Origin: Hoeflea sp.
GTDB taxonomy: Bacteria; Pseudomonadota; Alphaproteobacteria; Rhizobiales; Rhizobiaceae
Direction of reading: 5' to 3'
Length of the DNA: 64,000 bases
NCBI GenBank assembly: GCA_019084245.1
Contig: JAHRFE010000028.1
Coordinates: forward strand, 186,001 to 250,000
Shown: piece by piece, positions 8,126 through 18,367 of the stretch
Layout of the letters: each line of letters opens with the position of its first letter
Position numbering within the stretch: the first letter of the stretch is position 1
The notes under the pieces: generated by a model
Told to the model about the DNA's origin: nothing
Database searches by the model: none
What the model saw: the letters and a program-made list of their open reading frames with translations, nothing else
Position numbers and translations under genes: made by a program

Positions 8126-9202
8126 TCAGCCGGCCGGCGTCTTGGGCTTGCGGAAATCCGGATGCAATGTCTTGCCCAGGATATGATCATCGGCGCCGAT
8201 CACGTGGCTGCTCGAGCCGACGATCAGCCGGTCGGGTTGATGCACCACCGTCCGGTCCTTGTTGGGATAGGGCAGGCTCGAGAGGAAATGCTTCATGCAG
8301 TTGATCCGGGCGCGCTTCTTGCAGTCGGACTTGACGATGGTCCAGGGCGCGTCGGCGGTGTCTGTGTAGAAGAACATCGCTTCCTTGGCTTCGGTGTAGT
8401 CGTCCCACTTGTCGAGCGACGCCTTGTCGATGGGCGAGAGTTTCCACTGCTTGAGCGGATCCTTCTCGCGCTCGACGAAGCGCCTGAGCTGCTCGCCCTG
8501 CGTGACCGAGAACCAGTATTTGAACAAGAGGATGCCGGAGCGGGTCAGCATGCGCTCGATCTCGGGCGCCTCGCGCATGAATTCGAGATATTCGGTGGGC
8601 GAGCAGAACCCCATCACCCGCTCGACCCCGGCGCGGTTGTACCAGGAGCGGTCGAACAGCACCATTTCGCCGGCCGCCGGAAGGTGCTCGATATAGCGCT
8701 GGAAGAACCATTGCGAGCGCTCGCGGTCGGTGGGCTTGGACAGCGCCACGACGCGGGCCATGCGCGGATTGAGATGTTCCATGAAGCGCTTGATGGTGCC
8801 GCCCTTGCCGGCAGCGTCGCGGCCCTCGAACAGCATGATCACCTTCTGGCCGGTGTCCTCGATCCAGCGCTGGGCCTTGAGCAGTTCGACCTGCAGCAGC
8901 GCCTTCTCGTGCTCATAGACGGCGCGGCGCATCCTGGTCCTGTAGGGATAGACGCCCTGCTCGAACAATTGCGCGATGGCCGCTTCATCCTTGCGGATGT
9001 CGGCGGTGCGCGGACGCGCCGGCCTGGCCTCGCGCGGCTCCGTCGCGGCCCCATCGGGGACCGGTTCCGGGCTCGCCTCGGGGACGCTCTCAGCCATGAC
9101 GGCCGCAGCCTCGGGGTGCGTCTCGGGCCCGGTCAGGAGGACCGGCGCCGGCGCGCCGGCCGCGATGAGCTTGGTTTCCGGTTCGGTTATGCTGTCGTCC
9201 AT
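8126..9202 (-). CDS. ppk2: Polyphosphate kinase 2 family protein
   Basis: 358 residues from ATG 9202 (AGAGGGGG 7 bases upstream); the longer frame to 9271 is not preferred. The P-loop FEGRDAAGKGGTIKR and the Walker B/lid segment FDRSWYNRAGVE define PPK2, which moves phosphate between polyphosphate and nucleotides (mainly GDP/ADP in this class). An ~80-residue Glu/Ala/Pro-rich N-terminal extension before the catalytic domain is typical of rhizobial class I enzymes. It appears to stand alone, bounded by repeat DNA and by the acdS terminator. Confidence 0.93.
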   Translation of the reverse strand: MDDSITEPETKLIAAGAPAPVLLTGPETHPEAAAVMAESVPEASPEPVPDGAATEPREARPARPRTADIRKDEAAIAQLFEQGVYPYRTRMRRAVYEHEKALLQVELLKAQRWIEDTGQKVIMLFEGRDAAGKGGTIKRFMEHLNPRMARVVALSKPTDRERSQWFFQRYIEHLPAAGEMVLFDRSWYNRAGVERVMGFCSPTEYLEFMREAPEIERMLTRSGILLFKYWFSVTQGEQLRRFVEREKDPLKQWKLSPIDKASLDKWDDYTEAKEAMFFYTDTADAPWTIVKSDCKKRARINCMKHFLSSLPYPNKDRTVVHQPDRLIVGSSSHVIGADDHILGKTLHPDFRKPKTPAG

Positions 9203-9280
9203 GCGCGGGCCCCCTCTGTTCAAAAAAACAGCATGACTCCGAAGCGGCGTTTTTGCCTTGACCCGTGTCAAATCGACGCA

Positions 9281-9325
9281 AATAAAAAGCCGGCTTACGA
9301 CTACCCCCCCGCCCGGTCGGGCGGG
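9281..9325 (-). terminator. Terminator of acdS
   Basis: Downstream of the minus-strand acdS are two hairpins: CCCCGCCCG/CGGGCGGGG (9306-9325), then AAGCCGGCTT (9287-9296) followed on the minus strand by TTTATT. The second has the form of a rho-independent terminator. Confidence 0.65.
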
Positions 9326-9359
9326 GCTGCGTACATCAGAAACAGCAAAGCCCGCGGGA

Positions 9360-10379
9360 TCAGCCGTTGCGATAGGTGTAGCTGTAGCCGTTGAGCGCCG
9401 GCGCGCCGCCGAGATGGGCGTAGAGGATCTTCGAGCCCTTGGGGAAGAAGCCCTTCCGCGCCAGATCGATCATGCCCTGCATCGACTTGCCCTCATAGAC
9501 CGGGTCAGTGATCATCGCCTCTGTCCGCGCGGCAAGCCGGATCGCCTCGTTGGTCTCGTGGCTCGGCACGCCATAGGCCGGATAGGCGTAGTCCGGGTTG
9601 ATGATGATCTCGTCGTCGCGCACCGTGCGGCCGAGCTCGACCAGTTCGGCGGTGGTGTCGACGATTGAGCGCACCTGCGCGCGCAGCTGCTCGGGCGTGC
9701 CCGATCCGTCGATGCCGATCACCCGGTCGGCGCGGTCGTCGGCGGCAAAGCCCACGATCATCCCGGCCTGGGTCGATCCGGTGACCACGCAGACGACGAT
9801 GAAATCGAACTTGAACCCCATCTCGGCCTCCTGGGCGCGGACTTCCTCGGCAAATCCGACATAGCCGAGCCCGCCATATTTGTGCACCGAGGCGCCGGCC
9901 GGGATCGGATAGGGCACGCCGCCGCGATCGCGCACCGACTGCATGGCGTCCTCCCAGCTCCGGCGGATGCCGATGTCGAAGCCCTCGTCGACCAGCCGGC
10001 TGTCGGCGCCCATCAGCCGCGTGAGAAGAATGTTGCCGACCCGGTCATAGACCGCATCATCATGCGGCACCCAGCTTTCCTGGACGACGACGCATTTCAT
10101 GCCGATCTTGGCGGCGGTGGCTGCGACCATGCGCGTGTGGTTGGATTGCACGCCGCCGATCGAGACCAGCGTGTCGGCGCCCGCGGCAATGGCGTCGGGC
10201 ACGATGTATTCGAGCTTGCGCAGCTTGTTGCCGCCGAGCGCCAGGCCGGAATTGCAATCATCGCGCTTGGCGTAGATCTCCACATCGGCGCCGATGGCAG
10301 CCGTCAGCCGCGGCAGATGCTCGATGGGGGTGGGGCCTGCAAAGGTGAGTGGGTAGCGTTCGAATTTGGCAAGGTTCAT
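9360..10379 (-). CDS. acdS: 1-aminocyclopropane-1-carboxylate (ACC) deaminase
   Basis: 339 residues, the family's normal length, from ATG 10379. PLP enzyme that opens ACC to 2-oxobutyrate and ammonia, lowering plant ethylene. The PLP lysine is in [10 protein letters not shown], and [10 protein letters not shown] is the cofactor phosphate region. The residues used to separate true ACC deaminases from D-cysteine desulfhydrases are present: Tyr-Glu in [11 protein letters not shown] and Leu in [11 protein letters not shown]. It is divergent from an Lrp-type regulator, the usual AcdR arrangement. The product 2-oxobutyrate can feed propionyl-CoA, so the nearby pcc locus is a plausible sink. Confidence 0.93.
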   Translation of the reverse strand: MNLAKFERYPLTFAGPTPIEHLPRLTAAIGADVEIYAKRDDCNSGLALGGNKLRKLEYIVPDAIAAGADTLVSIGGVQSNHTRMVAATAAKIGMKCVVVQESWVPHDDAVYDRVGNILLTRLMGADSRLVDEGFDIGIRRSWEDAMQSVRDRGGVPYPIPAGASVHKYGGLGYVGFAEEVRAQEAEMGFKFDFIVVCVVTGSTQAGMIVGFAADDRADRVIGIDGSGTPEQLRAQVRSIVDTTAELVELGRTVRDDEIIINPDYAYPAYGVPSHETNEAIRLAARTEAMITDPVYEGKSMQGMIDLARKGFFPKGSKILYAHLGGAPALNGYSYTYRNG

Positions 10380-10449
10380 GGGTCGTGTCCGTTGTTGAGG
10401 CCGCGTTTGGAGTTGGCATTCGCAGGACGGAACTCTAGCCGAAGCCGCA

Positions 10450-10464
10450 TGAAAGGTGCTTTCA
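10450..10464. promoter_or_regulatory. Candidate AcdR (Lrp-type) operator between acdS and its regulator
   Basis: TGAAAGGTGCTTTCA is a 15-bp palindrome (TGAAAG-GTG-CTTTCA), the usual size of Lrp-family half-complex sites. It is centred 78 bp from the acdS ATG and 100 bp from the acdR ATG. Confidence 0.5.
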
Positions 10465-10556
10465 AAGTTAAGCCGCCAGATTTCCGAAGAGGTGTTCCAT
10501 TCCCCCAATTCTGATGATAGCTTCCGCTCAACGGACCAAATACGGAAGTTTCTTTC

Positions 10557-11021
10557 ATGGCAGCTGAACTCGACAAGATAGACCGCAGGATGCTCAAGCT
10601 GCTTCAGGCCGACGGGCGGCTCTCCAATGCCGAACTCGCCCAGAAGGTCAGCGTCAGTCCGGCGACCTGCCACCGCCGCACCCAGCGGCTGATCGACGAA
10701 GGCTTTATCAAGGGGTTTAGGGCGCTCATTGACCCGCATTCGGTGTCGCGCGGCGCCGCCGTCATGGTCGGCGTCGTGCTCGACCGCTCGACGCCCGAGA
10801 GTTTCGCAGCCTTCGAGGCGGCGATCCGCAAATTGAGCTTCGTGCTCGACTGCCATCTGGTGGCGGGCGATTTCGATTATTTCCTGAAGGTCCGTGTGCA
10901 GGACATGGCGGATTTCAACCGGCTGCATGGCGAGCAGCTGATCGCCTTTCCCGGCGTGCGCCAGATCCGCAGCTTCTTCGTCATCAAGGAAGTCACCGAC
11001 AACGCGCCGCTGGATTTCTGA
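10557..11021 (+). CDS. acdR: Lrp/AsnC-family regulator, AcdR-like
   Basis: 154 residues. The N-terminal winged helix-turn-helix [22 protein letters not shown] is followed by an AsnC/RAM ligand-binding domain (residues ~75-145, with [15 protein letters not shown]). Divergent from acdS with a 177-bp shared control region; in rhizobia and Pseudomonas AcdR activates acdS in response to ACC. That assignment rests on gene position and family. Confidence 0.85.
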   Translation: MAAELDKIDRRMLKLLQADGRLSNAELAQKVSVSPATCHRRTQRLIDEGFIKGFRALIDPHSVSRGAAVMVGVVLDRSTPESFAAFEAAIRKLSFVLDCHLVAGDFDYFLKVRVQDMADFNRLHGEQLIAFPGVRQIRSFFVIKEVTDNAPLDF

Positions 11022-11031
11022 GCCCCGCCGC

Positions 11032-11478
11032 TCAGTTCGTCGCGGTCACCAGCTTGGCCACCCGGTCGATGGCGAGCAGGTACCCTTGCGTGCCGCAGCC
11101 GGCGATGACGCCGTCGGCGCGAAGCGACACATAGGAATGGCGTCGGAACTCCTCGCGCTTGTGCACATTGGAAATGTGAACCTCGATCACCGGACCTTCG
11201 AAGGCGTTGAGCGCATCGAGGATGGCGATCGAGGTGTGGGTGAAGGCGCCGGGATTGATGATGATGGCCTGGGCCTCGTCGCGCGCCTCGTGAATCCAGT
11301 CGATCAGCTGGGCCTCCGCATTGGACTGCAGGAACCGGACTTCCAGCCCGTAGCTCTCCGCCTGGCTCAGGCAGGCAGTCTCGACATCACCGAGGGTTTC
11401 CCTGCCATAGATCTCCGGCTGGCGCTTGCCCAGAAGGTTGAGATTGGGTCCGTTGAGAACATAGATCGTGCCGGTCAC
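11032..11478 (-). CDS. aroQ: 3-dehydroquinate dehydratase, type II
   Basis: 148 residues from GTG 11478, which places the family N-terminus [16 protein letters not shown] correctly; longer starts add a non-conserved tail. It catalyses step three of the shikimate pathway. Motifs: [15 protein letters not shown] with the catalytic Arg-Tyr loop, NPGAFTHTS, and [18 protein letters not shown] with the catalytic His. It ends 10 bp from the end of acdR (convergent). Confidence 0.95.
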   Translation of the reverse strand: MTGTIYVLNGPNLNLLGKRQPEIYGRETLGDVETACLSQAESYGLEVRFLQSNAEAQLIDWIHEARDEAQAIIINPGAFTHTSIAILDALNAFEGPVIEVHISNVHKREEFRRHSYVSLRADGVIAGCGTQGYLLAIDRVAKLVTATN

Positions 11479-11584
11479 CGGGTCCGCCTTTCGCTTGCGT
11501 TCCCCTTGCGGGGCGTTGCGAATTCCTAGCCCGGCACGATGCCTGCCGCAAGTCTTGTGGAAACCCCTCAAAGACGTGACGGCA

Positions 11585-13024
11585 TCACTCCAGCCCGTAG
11601 GGCACCGTCTTGCGTGTGTTGGGGTCGACGATCAGCCGGCGCTTGAGCGGTGGGACGGCGCGCTGGTGGCAGTCGCGGCGCTCGCAGATGCGGCAGGAGA
11701 CGCCGATCGGCTCGAAGGCCCGGTCGCGGGCGATGTCGAGATCGTCGGCATAGACCAGCTCGCCCGCATGGGTGACCTCGCAGCCGAGCGCCAGGGCATA
11801 GGTTTGCACCGGGTCTCGCCAGCCGCCCGAGGGTTTGGTGACCGCCGTGGCGAGACAGAGATAGCGCACCCCGTCGGGCGTCTCGGCCAGCTGCCGGATG
11901 ATCCGGTTCGGCGTCTCGAAGGCCGAGTGCGCGTTCCACAAGGGACAGGCCGAGCCGAAGCGGGCGAATTGCAGCTTGGTCGCCGAATGCCGCTTGGTGA
12001 TGTTGCCGGCCTTGTCGACCCGGGCAAAGAAGAACGGCACGCCCTTCTGCCCCGGCCGCTGCAGGGTCGAGAGCCGGTGCGCCACCTGCTCGAGGCTGGT
12101 CGAGAACCGGTCGGCCAAGAGCACCAGGTCATGGCGCAATTCGCGCGCCGAGGCAGCGAATGTGCCGTAGGGCAGGATCGCGGCGCCTGCAAAATAGTTG
12201 GCGAGCCCGATGCGGCAGATGCCGGCGGCATCCGCTGAGCGGAACTTCGCATCAGTGATGATCCGCGTCATCGCCGCATCATGCTCGATCAGCGCGATCT
12301 GGCAGGCGATCTGGAAGGCCTGGGTCGAGGTCGGGGTGCGCGGATTGAGCCAGAGCACGCGGCTGACCGGGTCGAAGCGGCGCAACCCGCCGCGGTTCGC
12401 ATCCGTCGTGCCCGCTTCCGGCTCGCCCCCGCCGATCGCCACCCTGACCCGGTGGCGGCGTTCGATGTGATCGGCCAGCGCCTTGAGGCTGACGCCGCGG
12501 CTTTTCGTGAGCTCACGGCTCAGCGCCTCGCCGGCCAGGTCAAGCTCATGGATGTAGTTGTCGACATAATGGAAGAAATCCCGCACCTCCTCATAGGGCG
12601 TCGGATCGGTGAGCGCGCCGGAGCGTTCCAGCGTCTCGTCAAGCTCGGCCAGCTGGTCGCCCGAGCGGCGCATCGCCTGGTGCAGCGCCACGAAGGCGCG
12701 GGCAAAGGACGGCGCGTTCTGCACCACCAGCTTGACGTCCGACAGCGACGGCTGCGCGCCCCCCGACACCGGATCGGCCAGCGCCTCCGACACATCGGCC
12801 AGGAGCCGGTCGGTGTCCTGGTCCGACAGGGTGGTGATGTCGACCGCAAAGGCTTCGGCCAGCGCCAGCAGCACCGAGGCGCTGACATGGCGCTGGTTGT
12901 TCTCGATCTGGTTCAAATAGCTGGCCGAGATGCCGAGCCGCGTGGCAAAGCCGGCCTGGGTCAGCCCGTGCTCGCCGCGGATGGCGCGGATCCTGCCGCC
13001 GATGAAGAGTTTGCGTGCGCGCAT
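11585..13024 (-). CDS. Short-chain fatty acyl regulator (ScfR family, PccR-like)
   Basis: 479 residues. An XRE helix-turn-helix at residues ~15-70 ([25 protein letters not shown]), a central IrrE/DUF955-like acyl-CoA sensing domain, and a C-terminal DUF2083 domain with the cysteine cluster [13 protein letters not shown]. Members such as PccR sense acyl-CoA and control propionyl-CoA carboxylase genes. Here it is divergent from pccB across 151 bp containing repeated TTGCAA half-sites, so it very likely controls pccB and itself. Confidence 0.9.
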   Translation of the reverse strand: MRARKLFIGGRIRAIRGEHGLTQAGFATRLGISASYLNQIENNQRHVSASVLLALAEAFAVDITTLSDQDTDRLLADVSEALADPVSGGAQPSLSDVKLVVQNAPSFARAFVALHQAMRRSGDQLAELDETLERSGALTDPTPYEEVRDFFHYVDNYIHELDLAGEALSRELTKSRGVSLKALADHIERRHRVRVAIGGGEPEAGTTDANRGGLRRFDPVSRVLWLNPRTPTSTQAFQIACQIALIEHDAAMTRIITDAKFRSADAAGICRIGLANYFAGAAILPYGTFAASARELRHDLVLLADRFSTSLEQVAHRLSTLQRPGQKGVPFFFARVDKAGNITKRHSATKLQFARFGSACPLWNAHSAFETPNRIIRQLAETPDGVRYLCLATAVTKPSGGWRDPVQTYALALGCEVTHAGELVYADDLDIARDRAFEPIGVSCRICERRDCHQRAVPPLKRRLIVDPNTRKTVPYGLE

Positions 13025-13031
13025 GGGGAAC

Positions 13032-13074
13032 TTCGCAAGTTTGCAAAATACAATTGCAATTATTGCTAATGCAA
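13032..13074. promoter_or_regulatory. Cluster of TTGCAA-type operators between the ScfR regulator and pccB
   Basis: TTCGCAAG (13032-13039), TTTGCAAA (13040-13047), ATTGCAAT (13053-13060) and TTGC-TAAT-GCAA (13063-13074) lie in 43 bp next to the regulator's ATG. TTTGCAAA is the core motif reported for PccR-type ScfR regulators. The sites overlap the regulator's leader, which suggests self-control as well as control of pccB. Confidence 0.75.
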
Positions 13075-13175
13075 CATGCTTACCTTTTCAACCCTGTTCG
13101 CCACGCCGCATTCGCGCTACCAATGAAGATCGAATGCCATGGCGGCTGCACGGGTTTTGAACAGAGAGGCTTTTG

Positions 13176-14708
<1,533 letters not shown>

Positions 14709-14755
14709 GGGGCTGATGGGTGTAAATGTCGAAATTGCCGGATCTGACTGCTGGC

Positions 14756-14925
14756 CCCCAACCTCCCCCTTGAGGGGAGGTCGGAGAAGCAAGGCGGACG
14801 CGAAGCGGACGGCGCAGCTGATCCGGGTGGGGGTATGGGCGCGAAGCGGGCTCAACGGACCCCCACCCGGCTCTGTCGCGCGATGCGCGCCAATCGCCGA
14901 CCTCCCCTCAAGGGGGAGGTTGGGG
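14756..14925. repeat. Repeat family B, copy 1 (MITE-like, 170 bp)
   Basis: Bounded by long terminal inverted repeats (29 bp: left arm starts CCCCAACCTCCCCCTTGAGG, right arm is its complement ending GAGGTTGGGG). The core carries CGAAGCGGACGGCGCAGCTG and, at the other side, the block ACCCGGCTCTGTCGCGCGAT. No coding capacity. It fills the gap after pccB. Confidence 0.88.
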
Positions 14926-14966
14926 ATTCCATCCGCCTTGAGCCACCCGCTCCAAAGGGCCCAGCC

Positions 14967-15275
14967 ATGAAAATCACCCGCGCAGCATCGACGCCCTTAG
15001 CCAAGGGGGGTGAAAACCGGGAAGGGTTCGAACCGGTCGCCGCACGCTGTGATGGTGACGGCCTGCATGTGACGCTTGCCAACGGCATGACCGTCAGCAC
15101 GCCGCTGTGGTGGTATCCGCGCCTGCTCAAGGCGAGCCCTGAGGCGCGCGCCAAATCCGAGCTGTCTCCTTCAGGGGTCCACTGGCCGGATCTCGACGAG
15201 GATCTCGAAATCGAGGCGATGCTGCAGGGGATCAAATCGCCTGACGCCGTGCCGCCGGCGGAAGCTGCGGAGTGA
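14967..15275 (+). CDS. DUF2442 protein with a borrowed (cupin-derived) N-terminus
   Basis: 102 residues. Residues ~22-85 match DUF2442 (LHVTLANGMTVSTPLWWYPRLLKASPEARA ... GVHWPDLDEDLEIEAML), a small domain often linked to toxin-antitoxin-like genes. The first 14 residues, MKITRAASTPLAKG, are nearly the same as the start of the cupin gene at 15734 ([14 protein letters not shown]), and the DNA upstream also matches. The start therefore seems to come from a duplicated cupin 5' end fused to a DUF2442 gene. The native DUF2442 start may have been lost. No DUF4160 partner is present. Confidence 0.7.
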   Translation: MKITRAASTPLAKGGENREGFEPVAARCDGDGLHVTLANGMTVSTPLWWYPRLLKASPEARAKSELSPSGVHWPDLDEDLEIEAMLQGIKSPDAVPPAEAAE

Positions 15276-15336
15276 TCTGACATGATCCAGATGCTTGGGT
15301 ACATAAATCCCGACAAGGTGGGAAATAGTCCGTTTT

Positions 15337-15451
15337 CCGTCTTCCCGGCCTTGAGCCGGGATCCAGCGACCCGGCGTCTGCCGGGTCGGAAGACTCTTTT
15401 CAGCCCAAGGACTTGGGCTGGCTGGATACCGGATCAAGTCCGGTATGACGG
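15337..15451. repeat. Repeat family A, copy 2
   Basis: 115 bp. Ends are CCGTCTTCCCGGCCTTGAGC and CCGGATCAAGTCCGGTATGA-CGG, inverted with respect to each other. Inside are a small palindrome ACCCGGCGTCTGCCGGGT and the shared AAGACTCTTTTCAGCCCAAG / GACTTGGGCT hairpin. Confidence 0.85.
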
Positions 15452-15531
15452 TGGGGCGGGTGTTCGCGTCCACCCCCGAGCCTTAAGTGTGGGCCGCATG
15501 CCCAGCTCCGCGACAGGACGCACCAGCCGGC

Positions 15532-15700
15532 CCCCAACCTCCCCCTTGAGGGGAGGTCGGCGATTGGCGCGCATCGCGCGACAGAGCCGGGTGGGGGTCT
15601 TTTGTGCCCGCCTCGCCCTCCTACCCCCACCCGGATCATCTGCGCCGTCCGCTTCGCGGCCGCCTTGCTTCTCCGACCTCCCCTCAAGGGGGAGGTTGGG
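15532..15700. repeat. Repeat family B, copy 2 (inverted relative to copy 1)
   Basis: 169 bp with the same terminal inverted repeats. The ACAGAGCCGGGTGGGGGT block is now on the left and the GCGCCGTCCGCTTCGCGGC block on the right, so it is reversed relative to copy 1. It ends 33 bp before the cupin ATG. Confidence 0.88.
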
Positions 15701-15733
15701 AAGCCCTAGCCACCCCCGCCAAAGGACCGCCCC

Positions 15734-16144
15734 ATGAAGATCACCCGCGCAGGATCGACGCCCTCGGCCAAGGGGCCCTCCGACTACTTTACCGGCACTG
15801 TCCGCCTCGACAAGCTGTTCGCGGCCGAGGCCCCCGGCCGGGTTCAGGGCGCGGCGGTAACCTTCGAGCCCGGCGCGCGCACCGCCTGGCACACCCATCC
15901 GCTGGGGCAGACGATCATCGTCACCTCCGGCCTCGGCCGCGCGCAGCACGAAGGCGGGCCGGTGGAGGAAATTCGCCCCGGCGACGTGGTCTGGTTCGCG
16001 CCGGGCGAGAAGCACTGGCACGGCGCCGCGCCCGACGTGGCGATGACGCACATCGCCATCCAGGAGGCGCTCGACGGCGTGGCGGTGATCTGGCTGGAAC
16101 AGGTGAGCGACGAGGAGTATGCGGGTTGGGCCGATGATGTCTGA
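15734..16144 (+). CDS. Small cupin-domain protein
   Basis: 136 residues, one cupin barrel. Metal-site motifs are [20 protein letters not shown] (His-x-His) and [17 protein letters not shown] (His). It resembles the family annotated as (R)-mandelonitrile lyase-like or carboxymuconolactone-associated cupins; the actual reaction is unknown. It stands between repeat copies, with B copy 2 immediately upstream. Its first 15 codons are duplicated at 14967. Confidence 0.85.
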   Translation: MKITRAGSTPSAKGPSDYFTGTVRLDKLFAAEAPGRVQGAAVTFEPGARTAWHTHPLGQTIIVTSGLGRAQHEGGPVEEIRPGDVVWFAPGEKHWHGAAPDVAMTHIAIQEALDGVAVIWLEQVSDEEYAGWADDV

Positions 16145-16200
16145 GGTGAGGACGGCAACCCACGGCACAAATGTCGACAAGGCGGGAGATCGCGCGTCTT

Positions 16201-16315
16201 GCGTCATCCCGACCTTGATCCGGGATCCAGCGACCCGGCGTCTGCCAGGTCGGAAGACTCTTTTCAGCCCAAGGACTTGGGCTGGCTGGATGCCGGATCA
16301 AGTCCGGCATGACGG
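16201..16315. repeat. Repeat family A, copy 3
   Basis: 115 bp, nearly the same as copy 2: GTCATCCCGACCTTGATCCG at the left end, GCCGGATCAAGTCCGGCATG at the right, same internal palindromes. Confidence 0.87.
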
Positions 16316-16373
16316 TGAGGGGGGGGGCTTCGGTCAACACCCAGGCCTTGAACGTCGGACTCGCGTGCTGGCA

Positions 16374-16560
16374 CCCCACCTCCCCCTTGAGGGGGCCAGA
16401 AGGGCGGGACGAGACCCGTGGCTCGTCCCCGGGGAGAGACAAGCGCAGCGCAGGCGATCCGGGTGGGGGTATGGGCGTGACGCGAACGCAATGGACCCCC
16501 ACCCGGCTCTGTCGCGCGTTGCGCGCCAATCGCCGACCTCCCCTCAAGGGGGAGGTGGGG
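16374..16560. repeat. Repeat family B, copy 3 (187 bp)
   Basis: Same orientation as copy 1, with terminal CCCCACCTCCCCCTTGAGGG / complement. The left half is altered: it carries a GGGACGAGACCC/GGCTCGTCCCC hairpin not in the other copies. With A copy 3 it fills the 490-bp gap between the cupin gene and yghU. Confidence 0.85.
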
Positions 16561-16634
16561 ATCCTCTCTATATTTCGCGCCACGCATCCCTATATTCCCG
16601 GTGAACCCACCTTCACCCACAAGGACATGACTTC

Positions 16635-17561
16635 ATGACTGACGAGACAAAATTCCCGCCCGAGAACAACTTCCCCGCAGGCTACCAGCCGGCCAAGGTC
16701 TGGCAGTGGGAAAAGGGCAATGGCGGCCAGTTTGCCAATATCAACCGCCCCGTCGCAGGTCCCACCCATGACAAGGAGCTGCCGGTCGGCAAGCATCCGC
16801 TGCAGCTCTATTCGCTGGCCACGCCCAATGGCGTCAAGGTCACGGTGATGCTCGAGGAACTGCTGGAAGCCGGGCACAAGGACGCGGAGTATGACGCGTG
16901 GCTGATCAATATCGGCGAGGGCGACCAGTTCGGCTCGGGCTTTGTCGGCGTCAACCCGAACTCGAAGATTCCGGCGCTGATGGACCATGCGCCCAGGGGC
17001 GGCGGCGATCCCGTGCGGCTGTTCGAATCCGGCTCGATCCTGTTCTATCTGGCCGAGAAATACGGCGCGTTCCTGTCGACCGATGTGCGCACCCGCGCCG
17101 AGACCATGAACTGGCTGATGTGGCAGATGGGCGCCGGGCCTTATCTCGGCGGCGGCTTCGGGCATTTCTATGCCTATGCGCCGATGAAGATCCAGTACGC
17201 CATCGACCGCTTCGCCATGGAGGTCAAGCGCCAGCTCGACGTGCTCGACCGGCACCTGGCCGACAATGAATTCATGGCCGGTGCCGAGTACTCGATCGCC
17301 GACATGGCGATCTGGCCCTGGTATGGCCGCCTCGCCAAGGGCGGCGCCTATGAGGCAGGCGATTTCCTCGAGGTCGAGTCCTACAAAAATGTCCAGCGCT
17401 GGACCGACCAGATCGGCGCGCGTCCGGCGGTCAAGCGCGGCCGCATCGTCAACAAGACCAATGGCGAACTCTCCGAGCAGTTGCACGAGCGCCATGACGC
17501 GTCCGATTTCGAGCTCCGCACCCAGGACAAGCTGGAAGCACAAAAGGAAGGCAAAGCCTGA
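16635..17561 (+). CDS. yghU: Glutathione-dependent disulfide-bond oxidoreductase (YghU type)
   Basis: 308 residues, full length for the Nu-class GST YghU. It reduces 2-hydroxyethyl disulfide and some hydroperoxides with glutathione. The N-terminal thioredoxin-like fold carries LATPNGVKVTVMLEELLEAG, where Thr and Asn replace the classical catalytic Tyr/Ser, then NPNSKIPALMDH and FESGSILFYLAEKYG. The helical C-terminal domain includes EYSIADMAIWPW. The stop overlaps the next ATG by one base. Confidence 0.93.
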   Translation: MTDETKFPPENNFPAGYQPAKVWQWEKGNGGQFANINRPVAGPTHDKELPVGKHPLQLYSLATPNGVKVTVMLEELLEAGHKDAEYDAWLINIGEGDQFGSGFVGVNPNSKIPALMDHAPRGGGDPVRLFESGSILFYLAEKYGAFLSTDVRTRAETMNWLMWQMGAGPYLGGGFGHFYAYAPMKIQYAIDRFAMEVKRQLDVLDRHLADNEFMAGAEYSIADMAIWPWYGRLAKGGAYEAGDFLEVESYKNVQRWTDQIGARPAVKRGRIVNKTNGELSEQLHERHDASDFELRTQDKLEAQKEGKA

Positions 17562-17938
17562 TGGCCAAGCTGCCGGAAATGACCAAGCATCGCGGAATCC
17601 CGTCCGGCCTGCCCGGCACGGGCTTCCAGTTCACCATCCGCCGCGCCAATCCGCGCGGCGTCACCGCGATCATCAACCGCCGCCGCATGGCCGACCGGAC
17701 GCCCACGGAAAAGCTCGCCGACATGGCCTTCCTGCACGCGCTCTGGCACCGCTTCGGCGACGAGCCGTTCGAACGCGGCAACCTCGACGCCGGCCGGATC
17801 AGCTGGCTGTTCGGCCGCGAGATCGTCCCCGCCGAACAGCCCTTCGATCCGAAATCCTACACGGCGATGCTGATGATCGACGAAAGCGTGGCGCGGGCGA
17901 GCTACCCCGAGGCCTTCGAGGAGGTGCTGGAGGTGTGA
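17561..17938 (+). CDS. Hypothetical protein coupled to yghU
   Basis: 125 residues; the ATG overlaps the yghU stop (TGATG), so it is probably translationally coupled. It is soluble and charged, with IRRANPRGVTAIINRRRMADRT and a C-terminal acidic tail ESVARASYPEAFEEVLEV. No cysteines, membrane segment or motif I can name. A role linked to YghU is only inferred from coupling. Confidence 0.75.
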   Translation: MAKLPEMTKHRGIPSGLPGTGFQFTIRRANPRGVTAIINRRRMADRTPTEKLADMAFLHALWHRFGDEPFERGNLDAGRISWLFGREIVPAEQPFDPKSYTAMLMIDESVARASYPEAFEEVLEV

Positions 17939-17943
17939 TCTAC

Positions 17944-18019
17944 TCTCCCCCCTTGAGGGGGAGAAAGCAATTTCGGCATCTTAGCGCCAGCTAAGTGCCA
18001 GAAATTGCAAGAGAGGGGG
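17944..18019. repeat. Repeat family D, copy 1, left border of DUF559 gene 1
   Basis: CTCTCCCCCCTTGAGGGGGA followed by an imperfect palindrome (GCAATTTCGGCATCTTAGC / GCTAAGTGCCAGAAATTGC) and ending AAGAGAGGGGGA. The last part is also the ribosome binding site of the nuclease-like gene at 18025. Confidence 0.8.
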
Positions 18020-18024
18020 ACGGG

Positions 18025-18366
18025 ATGGCTGAGGAACGGTTACGCAAGTTTGCAAAGACCATGCGCCACGATCCGACGGACGCTGAATATTCACTCTGGC
18101 AGTTGCTGCGGGCACGCAGACTTGCCGGACTGAAGTTCAAAAGGCAGGAGCCGCTCGGCGCCTATATCTGCGACTTCGTTTGCCACGAGCGGCGTCTCAT
18201 CGTGGAAGCGGACGGGTCGCACCATACTGGCCTGAGGCGTGATGCGGAGCGGGACCGGTATTTTGAATTGAAGGGCTACAGAACCCTGAGGTTCTGGAAC
18301 GAAGACATACAGGAGAACATAGATGGGGTCGCAGAACAGATCATTCAGGCAGCAGCGGGACGCTAG
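18025..18366 (+). CDS. DUF559 (Vsr-like PD-(D/E)xK endonuclease fold) protein 1
   Basis: 113 residues from ATG 18025, 6 bases after GAGAGGGGG. The family core is ICDFVCHERRLIVEADGSHH (Asp, Glu, Asp of the nuclease site), with N-terminal LRKFAKTMRHDPTDAE and C-terminal YRTLRFWNEDI. DUF559 is related to very-short-patch repair endonucleases, so DNA cutting or nicking is the likely activity. It lies between inverted copies of repeat D, between the yghU pair and pccA. A close homologue is at 22920-23288, in the same kind of setting. Confidence 0.88.
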   Translation: MAEERLRKFAKTMRHDPTDAEYSLWQLLRARRLAGLKFKRQEPLGAYICDFVCHERRLIVEADGSHHTGLRRDAERDRYFELKGYRTLRFWNEDIQENIDGVAEQIIQAAAGR

Positions 18367-18367
18367 A

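Noticed and set aside
9360..10379. D-cysteine desulfhydrase instead of ACC deaminase
   Set aside because: The Glu after Tyr in DPVYEGK and the Leu in HLGG match ACC deaminases, and the AcdR-type neighbour supports this.
10380..10928. N-terminal extension of acdS to 10928 (522-codon frame)
   Set aside because: It would overlap the divergent regulator and its promoter; ACC deaminases begin [21 protein letters not shown], as at 10379.
14709..16634. CRISPR array in the repeat field after pccB
   Set aside because: The repeats are long, few, palindromic and irregularly spaced, with no uniform spacers and no cas genes.
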